Assembly (NCBI GenBank): GCA_910589185.1
Contig: CAJUSU010000031.1
Coordinates: 1 to 12,625 of the forward strand
Length of the DNA stretch: 12,625 bases
From: an uncultured Clostridia bacterium
Lineage (GTDB): Bacteria > Bacillota > Clostridia > TANB77 > CAG-508
Direction of reading: 5' to 3'
The translations under genes were made by a program, and so were the position numbers. The first letter of the stretch is position 1, and each line of letters begins with the position of its first letter. The notes below the pieces were generated by a model. It searched no databases and was not told the DNA's origin. It was given only the letters and a program-made list of their open reading frames with translations. This document shows positions 7,180-12,625 of this stretch, piece after piece.

Positions 7180-8472
7180 TTGAGTAAAGGAAAAAGAGCG
7201 ATAGATAAAAAATCAAAAGGGAAAAAGAAAAGAGGAGTAGGAAAAAGAGTATTTTTATTTATTTTACTAATCCTTTTAGTAGCAGGTGGTTTTGTAGGTT
7301 ACAAAGTTCACAAAAATGGAGGAGGCTTGAAAGGTCTTCTTGCTACTGCAGTAGGTCATGACGAAAATACCCTAAAAAATCTACCTAAGATTTATTGTGT
7401 GTTGCTAGGGCAAAGTGAAAATTTAACAGATACCATCATGATAGCAGAATATGATCCAAAAGAACAACAAGCCTCTATATTATCTATTCCAAGAGATACT
7501 TTTATTGGCGTTAACAAAGCAAATGCAGGTGGATTCGATAAAATAAATGCCATATATCAAACAGGGGCGCAAAATGTTTTAAAAGAACTGAATGAGCTAA
7601 CTGGATTAGATATCAAATACTATCTAAAAGTAGATACAGAAGCTTTTAAGGTTTTAGTAGATAAAATTGGAGGAGTCGAATTTAATGTACCAATTGATAT
7701 GAAGTATGACTCAAAAAGACAGGACTTGCATATTAATTTAAAAGCTGGTGTACAGAAATTAGATGGAGATAAGGCAGAACAGTTAGTTAGATTTAGACAT
7801 AATAATGATGGAACAACCTATTCTTATGAATATGGTATGGAAGATTTAGGAAGAATGAGAACACAAAGAGAATTCCTAAAAGCTCTTGCAAAACAAACAC
7901 TAAAAGTAGAAAGAATTTTCCAAATTAATGAATTCATTGATATTGCAGATAAATATGTGGAGACTAATTTGGATTTTGATACAATTAAAGATTATGTACC
8001 ATATATTGTAGAATTTGATATGGCAAAATTAAAAACGGAACAATTACCAGGGGTATCTGAACAAGCTGCTAATACTGGAACTTGGATTTACTCTGCAGAC
8101 GAAGTAAAATTAAAACAGATAATAGATGATTTATTTATTAATCCAAATAAGCTAGATGAAAAGGACAAGCAACATAATAGTACAGTGGATACTTCAGGAA
8201 TTGACAAAACAAAGCTAAAAATTGAAGTGCTAAATGGGACTTCTAGCAATACTAAATTAGAAAAGGTAGTAGCACAGTTAGAAAGTGCAGGTTATAAAAT
8301 CAATAAAACAGGAAATACCACAGAGACAGAAAATACTATTATTATTACAAGAGGAGAAGTACCAGACCTAGTACAAGAAGATATTAAACAAATCTTAGGA
8401 ACACAAACAATTACATCTGGTGGGAATGCTAATGTAAATATTACTATCATCATTGGAAAAGATTATGAATAA
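7180..8472 (+). CDS. LCP (LytR-CpsA-Psr) family glycopolymer transferase with LytR_C domain
   Basis: The product is a membrane-anchored phosphotransferase expected to link lipid-carried glycopolymers (teichoic acid or capsule) to peptidoglycan outside the cell. It has a basic cytoplasmic N-terminus (1-22), one membrane helix (about 23-43), then the LCP domain (about 75-240). The domain shows the conserved acidic and arginine sites: TDTIMI (Asp84), SIPRDT (102-107), KINAIY (121-126), and RFRHNN plus EDLGRMRTQREFL (204-233), which bind the pyrophosphate head and Mg2+. The C-terminal part (about 345-428) matches a LytR_C domain (LKIEVLNGTSSNTKLEKV). At 430 residues the length is normal. The start is TTG at 7180: AAGGTG lies 7 nt upstream, and the GTG at 7170 is out of frame and meets a stop. 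It is monocistronic between its own promoter and terminator. Confidence 0.93.
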   Translation: MSKGKRAIDKKSKGKKKRGVGKRVFLFILLILLVAGGFVGYKVHKNGGGLKGLLATAVGHDENTLKNLPKIYCVLLGQSENLTDTIMIAEYDPKEQQASILSIPRDTFIGVNKANAGGFDKINAIYQTGAQNVLKELNELTGLDIKYYLKVDTEAFKVLVDKIGGVEFNVPIDMKYDSKRQDLHINLKAGVQKLDGDKAEQLVRFRHNNDGTTYSYEYGMEDLGRMRTQREFLKALAKQTLKVERIFQINEFIDIADKYVETNLDFDTIKDYVPYIVEFDMAKLKTEQLPGVSEQAANTGTWIYSADEVKLKQIIDDLFINPNKLDEKDKQHNSTVDTSGIDKTKLKIEVLNGTSSNTKLEKVVAQLESAGYKINKTGNTTETENTIIITRGEVPDLVQEDIKQILGTQTITSGGNANVNITIIIGKDYE

Positions 8473-8483
8473 TAATTAAATAA

Positions 8484-8519
8484 GGGGCGCTATTGATTAG
8501 CGCTCCCTTTATGTTTTTT
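8484..8519 (+). terminator. terminator of the LCP gene between convergent genes
   Basis: GGGGCGCT (8484-8491) pairs with AGCGCTCC (8499-8506; one G-T pair) around a 7-nt loop. It is followed by TTT, then TTTTTT at 8514-8519. On the minus strand the hairpin is followed by TTATTTAATT, so it may also weakly terminate the carboxypeptidase transcript. Confidence 0.8.
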
Positions 8520-9876
8520 ATTCAAAATTGTTAATTAAAGTATAAAGATGTTTTCCACTAGATTTTTTGCCCTTTCTATGTTTATATGATTTTGAATTTT
8601 TGCTCATACGACCGCGGTTTCTAGGCTTGTTTTTTGATTTTAATAGAGTAAAAAGTAAATACAAAGTAACAATAATTAAAGAAATACGCAATAATAAAGA
8701 AAGTGTATTAGAAGGAAGTACAGTATCTCCAGCGATTAAATCGGAGGAATAGGTTTTTCCATCTATTGTATAAGTAATTGTTCCTACTTTACTACCAATT
8801 GATATAGGAGCCTTTAATTTATCTATCACAATCTCAGGATTCAAAGTTTTCAGGTTTTCCTCTTTATTAACTAATGTTTCAATATTATCTTTTATTAATA
8901 CTTTTAAATTTTTTGTTTCTTTAGTTGCACTAGCAACTTCAACTTCTTGTAAGACAGTATTTTTCTCCTGAAGAGTTTTTATAGAATAGTGTTCAAAAGC
9001 ATAATCTAATAAAGTAATTGTATCTAAAAACTTCTCACTTAATCCCTCTTTCGTAAATTCAGCCCCCAAAACAACACTAATAACTTCCATATTATCCTTT
9101 TTAGCAGAAGCAACTAAACAATTCCCAGCTTCACCAGTATAGCCCGTTTTAACCCCAGTAGCATCAGGATAATAGTAATTACTCTTAGATTTACTAGTAT
9201 TTTTAATTAATAAATCATTTGTAGTTTTGAAAGTACGATCTGCTTTTGAATGCTTATTAGTAGCTGGTAGAGTATATTGTGTTTTTTGCACAATTTTGCG
9301 AAAAGTAGCATTTTTCATAGCATACCTACCAATCAATGCTAAATCATAGGCCGTAGAAACATGATTTTTATTATGGATACCATTTGGATTTACAAAATGT
9401 GTATTTTTACACCCGATTTCTTTTGCCTTTTCATTCATTAAATCAGAAAATTTGCTAACACTGCCAGATATATGCTCAGCAAGTACAATAGCAACATCAT
9501 TCGCAGAAGGAATTAGTAAGACATTTAATAATTGTTCAACAGTAAGTTCTTCACCCTCTTTAATATTAGCAATAACATAATCAGGAGGAATAGAATGAAT
9601 AGCATTACGGCTAACTGTTGCAACATCTGTTAATTCGCAATTTTCTAGCGCTAAAATAGCAGTCATAATTTTAGTAGTACTAGCAGGATATCTTACTTGA
9701 TTAGCATTTTTTTCATACAAAACTTTTCCAGAACTAGCTTCCATTAAAATGCAAGAAGGAGAACCTACGGAAACAGCACTTGCAGATGTATTGACTGCAA
9801 AGGAGGTGGTTATAAAAGTTGACAAAAATAAAATAGTCAACATGAAAAATAATATATATTTTGATTTTTTTATCAT
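8518..9876 (-). CDS. D-alanyl-D-alanine carboxypeptidase, DacF/PBP5 type (peptidase S11)
   Basis: This low-molecular-weight penicillin-binding protein removes the terminal D-Ala from peptidoglycan stem peptides and so limits cross-linking. It has a signal peptide (about 1-27, cut near SFA). The three active-site motifs are SxxK as STTK (Ser66 nucleophile, Lys69), SxN as SAN (124-126) and KTG (243-245). A C-terminal PBP5_C-like beta domain (about 297-386) follows, then a membrane helix (about 390-413) instead of the usual amphipathic anchor, and a very basic tail of about 40 residues (414-452) rich in Lys, Arg and Ser. The start ATG at 9876 has GTGAGG upstream. The gene has its own promoter and converges on the LCP gene. 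Length (452) is slightly above the usual 380-430 because of the tail. Confidence 0.93.
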   Translation of the reverse strand: MIKKSKYILFFMLTILFLSTFITTSFAVNTSASAVSVGSPSCILMEASSGKVLYEKNANQVRYPASTTKIMTAILALENCELTDVATVSRNAIHSIPPDYVIANIKEGEELTVEQLLNVLLIPSANDVAIVLAEHISGSVSKFSDLMNEKAKEIGCKNTHFVNPNGIHNKNHVSTAYDLALIGRYAMKNATFRKIVQKTQYTLPATNKHSKADRTFKTTNDLLIKNTSKSKSNYYYPDATGVKTGYTGEAGNCLVASAKKDNMEVISVVLGAEFTKEGLSEKFLDTITLLDYAFEHYSIKTLQEKNTVLQEVEVASATKETKNLKVLIKDNIETLVNKEENLKTLNPEIVIDKLKAPISIGSKVGTITYTIDGKTYSSDLIAGDTVLPSNTLSLLLRISLIIVTLYLLFTLLKSKNKPRNRGRMSKNSKSYKHRKGKKSSGKHLYTLINNFE

Positions 9877-9949
9877 ATTAATAACCTCACGTTTTTATCT
9901 ATTTTAATGTATGTAAGTTGTTCCAATTTAGAAGTATAAAACAGATATA

Positions 9950-9978
9950 ACTATATACGAAAATACAAATAATTGCAA
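9950..9978 (-). promoter_or_regulatory. sigma-A promoter of the D,D-carboxypeptidase gene
   Basis: Read on the minus strand: TTGCAA (9978-9973), 17-nt spacer, TATAGT (9955-9950). The predicted start is near 9943, giving a leader of about 65 nt before the ATG at 9876. The -35 hexamer TTGCAA is a palindrome and lies in the short leader region of the divergent comEA gene. Confidence 0.65.
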
Positions 9979-10012
9979 GTGAGGAATAAAAAATAAAGAA
10001 AGGATGATTATA

Positions 10013-10753
10013 ATGAACAATTTAACAATGAAACAAAAAGTAATAGTAGGGGTGGTAATAGGGGTGATGGTTTTAATTATCGGCATCTACGGCTACAGTA
10101 TTATTGGACAAGAGGATAGTTGGGAAGAGAGCGCTTTAGAAATGGAGGAGAATTTACAAAGTGAAGTGCTAAATCAAGAAGAAAATAGTATAGAAAGCTC
10201 AAATAATTTAATAGAGCAAGGCAATATGAGCGAGAAAAGTAGTATAGAAGAACAAAAAAATGGATACGAAAATTTAGAGGGGAAAATTGTTGTACATATC
10301 ACAGGAGCAGTTCAAAAAAAGGGAATTTTAGTATTACAAGAAGGAGCAAGAATTGCAGATGCTATTGATAGCGCAGGAGGCAATACAGAAACAGCAGACT
10401 TAGATGAAGTAAATTTAGCTTATGTATTACAAGATGGGCAAAAAATTTATATTCCAAGTAAAGAAGATAAGGCAAAGTTAGAAAACAAAGCGTATATTAC
10501 AAGTGAAAGTGGCAATAATGTCATTATACAAACTGTAAGCACAGAAAAGAATGGAGGAAATGGAAAAGTGAATATTAATACAGCAACTCAAAATGAATTG
10601 GAAAATTTACCAGGAATTGGTCCATCTATTGCTAGTAGAATTATTGAGTATAGAGAACAAAATGGAAAATTCAATAAAATTGAAGACTTACAAAATGTGA
10701 AGGGTATTGGAGATGCAAAGTTTAATAATATAAAAGAATATGTGATAGTGTAA
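10013..10753 (+). CDS. comEA: ComEA-like helix-hairpin-helix DNA-binding protein
   Basis: The product is a membrane-anchored DNA receptor expected on the outer face of the membrane, where ComEA binds incoming double-stranded DNA for transformation. Numbering from the ATG at 10013: membrane helix about 9-29; acidic, low-complexity linker about 34-88 rich in Glu, Ser and Asn; SLBB domain about 92-149 (VVHITGAVQKKGIL, then DGQKIYIPSK); tandem helix-hairpin-helix domain about 184-246 (VNINTATQNELENLPGIGPS, then LQNVKGIGDAKFNNI). The ATG at 10004 would give three extra residues but overlaps the AAAGG ribosome binding site; the ATG at 10013 has a 9-nt spacer, so it is preferred. No comEB or comEC is adjacent, so whether the cell is competent cannot be judged here. 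No convincing promoter was found for it. Confidence 0.9.
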   Translation: MNNLTMKQKVIVGVVIGVMVLIIGIYGYSIIGQEDSWEESALEMEENLQSEVLNQEENSIESSNNLIEQGNMSEKSSIEEQKNGYENLEGKIVVHITGAVQKKGILVLQEGARIADAIDSAGGNTETADLDEVNLAYVLQDGQKIYIPSKEDKAKLENKAYITSESGNNVIIQTVSTEKNGGNGKVNINTATQNELENLPGIGPSIASRIIEYREQNGKFNKIEDLQNVKGIGDAKFNNIKEYVIV

Positions 10754-10786
10754 TAGTTATAAAATAATAACATTGGTATCAATAAT

Positions 10787-10899
10787 ACTTGAATAGTACT
10801 TGCTTTTTTGTTTTTCAAATGACCAAGGCAGCTAGCAAGTGCAAAGGAGAATTTCAACTTAGTACTTTTCAAAACTGCAAAAGCAAGTACTATTCAAGT
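10787..10899. repeat. 113-bp element bounded by perfect 21-bp inverted repeats (MITE-like)
   Basis: The left arm at 10787-10807 (starts ACTTGAATAGTACTTG) is the exact reverse complement of the right arm at 10879-10899 (ends AGTACTATTCAAGT). The arms enclose 71 nt that contain no credible gene. The segment GCAAGT at 10835-10840 can also pair with ACTTGC in the left arm, and AGTACTT at 10861-10867 with AAGTACT in the right arm, so alternative folds exist. The loop is too long, and the T tract too poor, for a normal terminator. No target-site duplication is visible. It may be a small non-autonomous mobile element or a structured RNA between the convergent comEA and acyltransferase genes. Confidence 0.75.
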
Positions 10900-10936
10900 C
10901 TATCTATTATAAAATTAGTAAAACATCATATTTTGT

Positions 10937-11996
10937 CTAGCTTATTTTAGCCTTTTTAGACTCTCCGTATAAAACTGGTAAGAATTTGCTAACTATTTTA
11001 TATGCTAAAAGCGACAAAGCAATTGCAGTAATAGCCATGAGGAAAGCTAAAGAAAGTTGAACGAATACATTGCCAGTTTTTAAATAGGTCGAGATAATTC
11101 CCAACTTACTTTGCAATACAACTAATGGCATTTTGTGTACGACCAAAATAGGAATAGTATGTTTTCCTAAATAAGAAAGTATTTTGCATTTCTCAAAGAA
11201 TGAAAACAAATAACAATATCCTATTAAAGAAAAAGTAGCAGATAGAATGAATATTATATAGCTATTTTGGTAATTATTATTCATACAACTGATACGACCA
11301 TTAAAAAGATGAATGGCAAAACCTAAACCTAAAGTAATTATAGTTAGTACTATTTTTAGTTTTTTCGTAGGCATTGGTAATTGTTTGAAGTAATGACCTA
11401 AAAAATAGAAAAATAACATTACTAAAGCAGTTTCAAAGCCAAAAGGATAAGCTCTATTCAAGAAGAGATAGACAATTCCACCTATTAATAAAAAAAATAA
11501 AGATAGTACTAAACTTTTAAACTTGAAATTGCCAGTCTTTTCATATACTAATTTTGCAATCACTACTACTAAAAAATAACAAGGCAAAAACCATAAAGGT
11601 GAATTTTGAACTAAAACATCACCATGCCCACTACCATAGAAGGTGTTTAATAAAGAAGACACTATATTATTCGAAATTGCTTCTGTATTTCCTAAAGTAG
11701 ATTGTATATTTCCAGCAAACAGATAGTAAGGGATTAAAGAAAGAATAGCAAACACAAAATAAGGTATTAAAATTCTTTTAGCTTTTCTTTTTATAAAAGA
11801 AATCAAGCTCTCCTCTTTCTTTTCTTGAAATAGATAACCAGAAATAAAGAAAAACAAAGGCACATAAAAAGAAGACAAGTACCTAGACAAACCGGTAAGT
11901 CCTTCAGAATAGCCGAATAGCGTGCCCAAATACAATTAAGAATATAGCAAAACCTCTTAAAATATTAATCCATTCAATTTGTTTACTCTTTTCCAT
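10937..11996 (-). pseudogene. acyltransferase-3 family membrane protein, frameshifted near the N-terminus
   Basis: Two frames together make one normal acyltransferase-3 protein (about 350 residues, multi-pass membrane, usually O-acetylating a cell-surface sugar). The first frame starts at the ATG at 11996 with TGGAG 8 nt upstream, and gives MEKSKQIEWINILRGFAIFL, then IVFGHAIRLF and TGA at 11906-11904. This holds the family N-terminus, with Arg14 and the conserved His25. The second frame is open from about 11953 to the TAG at 10937 and carries the rest: GLSRYLSSFYVPLFFFISGYLF, then NSPLWFLPCYF and about eight more membrane segments. Joining the frames needs a +1 shift (one extra base, or two missing) between about 11953 and 11904, probably just after His25. 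The second frame alone has only an internal TTG (11935) as a start and would lack the catalytic histidine. A recent mutation or a sequencing error is more likely than programmed frameshifting. Confidence 0.8.
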
Positions 11997-12048
11997 AAAT
12001 ACTGCTCCACAAAATTTAATTACAATTTTTATGTAATAGGATATTTAC

Positions 12049-12057
12049 ATTATATCA
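12049..12057 (-). promoter_or_regulatory. extended -10 promoter element for the acyltransferase gene
   Basis: On the minus strand TGATATAAT (12057-12049) gives a perfect TATAAT with an upstream TG, 53 nt before the ATG at 11996. No good -35 hexamer is present; TTCCTC lies near the right distance. Extended -10 promoters can work without a strong -35. Confidence 0.5.
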
Positions 12058-12156
12058 TATTTATTTTAGTATGAGGAATATTTTAGAAATTATTGAATAA
12101 AATATAGAGGTAGGTTTAAGAATTTTAGTTCAAAGAGAATTTTTAAATGAAATGTC

Positions 12157-12185
12157 TTGACAATATGTGCAAAAGGAAGTATACT
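12157..12185 (+). promoter_or_regulatory. consensus sigma-A promoter of the tRNA-fMet gene
   Basis: A perfect -35 TTGACA (12157-12162), 17-nt spacer and TATACT (12180-12185) lie 27 nt upstream of the mature tRNA 5' end. This is the strongest promoter in the window, as expected for a stable RNA gene. Confidence 0.9.
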
Positions 12186-12212
12186 TAAAAGGTAGACAAT
12201 TTAATTAAATAT

Positions 12213-12288
<76 letters not shown>

Positions 12289-12299
12289 AAGATTTCATT

Positions 12300-12330
12300 A
12301 GAGTCGCAAGAAATTGTAGGCTCTTTTATT
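12300..12330 (+). terminator. probable terminator after tRNA-fMet
   Basis: AGAGTC-GCAA pairs with TTGT-(A)-GGCTCT around a GAAA tetraloop (stem 12300-12309 with 12314-12324, one bulged A and two G-T pairs). It is followed by TTTATT. It lies 12 nt after the CCA end. It may belong to the integrated element rather than the host, in which case the element supplies the end of the tRNA transcript. Confidence 0.65.
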
Positions 12331-12359
12331 ATGTTGGAAAAAGTGTAATTTTAGCTGTT

Positions 12360-12379
12360 TTGGGGACAGCTTGGGGACA
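12360..12379. repeat. tandem TTGGGGACA repeats, candidate integrase arm-type sites
   Basis: TTGGGGACA occurs at 12360-12368 and 12371-12379, an 11-bp period, so both copies lie on about the same face of the helix. A short inverted repeat, AGCTGT / ACAGCT (12353-12358 and 12366-12371), overlaps the first copy. Position between the tRNA and the integrase end matches where arm-type binding sites of tyrosine integrases lie. Function is inferred. Confidence 0.5.
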
Positions 12380-12466
12380 AAGACTGTCAAAACCCTTTAA
12401 AACAGGCTAAAACACGTATTGCGGTTTTAAAAAAGCAATTTCTGTAATTATATTGAAAAAGAGTAA

Positions 12467-12625
12467 TTAGTTTTTATCTATTAATAAATTTTGCAAGATT
12501 ATACCAGCACTTCTATTATGAGAAGCTAGAGGGCGGACATAAAAATTGAATGTTGTACTTATTTGAGCACGTCCTAATCTTGCTGCTACAACTGCTACAT
12601 CTACATTTTGTGAAATAAGAAGAGT
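12467..12625 (-). CDS. tyrosine recombinase/integrase, C-terminal end only (5' part beyond the window)
   Basis: The last 52 codons of the gene are open from the right edge to the TAA at 12469-12467. The residues LLISQNVDVAVVAARLGRAQ and ISTTFNFY match the catalytic C-terminus of phage/ICE tyrosine integrases, in which the pattern is usually LGHxxxxxTxxxY. The nucleophile is Tyr29 of this fragment (codon within 12539-12541). The residue normally His in LGH is Arg here (codon CGT at 12571-12569; CAT would be one base away), with the spacing of 10 residues to Tyr kept. After Tyr comes a normal tail (about 23 residues). The gene reads toward tRNA-fMet, as expected for an integrase next to its attachment site. 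Confidence 0.85.
   Translation of the reverse strand, partial: TLLISQNVDVAVVAARLGRAQISTTFNFYVRPLASHNRSAGIILQNLLIDKN

Larger units (their letters stand above)
12289..12625. mobile_element. end of an integrative element inserted at the 3' end of tRNA-fMet (right side outside window)
   Basis: A tRNA 3' end followed at once by an integrase gene reading back toward it is the usual layout of a genomic island, prophage or integrative conjugative element end. The attachment core is probably within or just past the tRNA 3' half (about 12265-12290), but the matching copy lies outside the window. Between tRNA and integrase, 12289-12466 holds the hairpin, a pair of TTGGGGACA repeats and AT-rich sequence with no gene. 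The type of element cannot be told from this end alone. Confidence 0.6.

Noticed and set aside
10588..10872. 94-codon minus-strand open frame over the end of comEA and the inverted-repeat element
   Set aside because: Half of it is antisense to the conserved helix-hairpin-helix domain of comEA and the rest lies in the repeat. No ribosome binding site or known motif.
10819..10950. 43-codon plus-strand open frame (starts MTKAASKCKG) inside and past the inverted repeat
   Set aside because: No ribosome binding site before the ATG, it runs into the convergent acyltransferase gene, and no recognisable domain. Worth revisiting only if the repeat proves to be multi-copy with this frame conserved.
11895..11915. 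Programmed +1 frameshift at TTC TGA in the acyltransferase gene, by analogy with the release factor 2 gene
   Set aside because: The slip site (TTC TGA A) lacks the CTT TGA C context and no internal ribosome-binding-like stimulator is seen at the right distance. A plain mutation or sequencing error is simpler.

Overview
The window is strongly AT-rich, has dense AGGAGG-type ribosome binding sites, and encodes Gram-positive envelope proteins (an LCP glycopolymer transferase, a DacF/PBP5-type D,D-carboxypeptidase, DUF5711 and CvpA proteins). This points to a low-GC Firmicute, most likely in class Clostridia. I cannot name a genus. Most of the window looks like ordinary chromosome. The right edge is the boundary of an integrative element placed against the initiator tRNA gene.

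Layout: (1) 1-534, minus: UPF0016/GDT1 cation transporter, cut by the left edge. (2) 730-3966, plus: a three-gene ABC-2 operon of the GldA-GldF-GldG type (ATPase, permease, membrane-anchored auxiliary protein). It closes with a perfect 12-bp terminator hairpin whose right arm is also the ribosome binding site of the next gene. (3) 4016-5059, plus: YkvI-family membrane protein. (4) 5187-7069, plus: DUF5711 protein plus CvpA-family protein, as a two-gene operon with its own extended -10 promoter. (5) 7180-8472, plus: LCP protein with a TTG start and its own strong promoter, ending in a terminator. (6) 8518-9876, minus: D-Ala-D-Ala carboxypeptidase, convergent with the LCP gene. (7) 10013-10753, plus: ComEA-like DNA-binding protein, divergent from the carboxypeptidase. 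(8) 10787-10899: a 113-bp element bounded by perfect 21-bp inverted repeats, sitting between convergent genes. (9) 10937-11996, minus: acyltransferase-3 gene broken by a frameshift. (10) 12157-12288, plus: consensus promoter and initiator tRNA-Met with encoded CCA, followed by a hairpin. (11) 12289-12625: end of an integrated element, with paired TTGGGGACA repeats and the C-terminus of a tyrosine integrase reading toward the tRNA.

How the genes fit together: regions 4 to 6 form an envelope-maintenance neighbourhood. The LCP protein attaches glycopolymers to peptidoglycan and the carboxypeptidase trims peptidoglycan stem peptides. The roles of DUF5711 and CvpA are not established. The Gld-type operon is a complete transporter-like complex, but nothing else here suggests gliding. 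ComEA stands alone without comEB or comEC.

I found no CRISPR array, no defence island and no clearly new multi-gene system. The observations most worth checking are the terminator that overlaps the ykvI ribosome binding site, the inverted-repeat element, the frameshifted acyltransferase, and the tRNA-fMet integration boundary, where the integrase has Arg in place of the usual LGH histidine.
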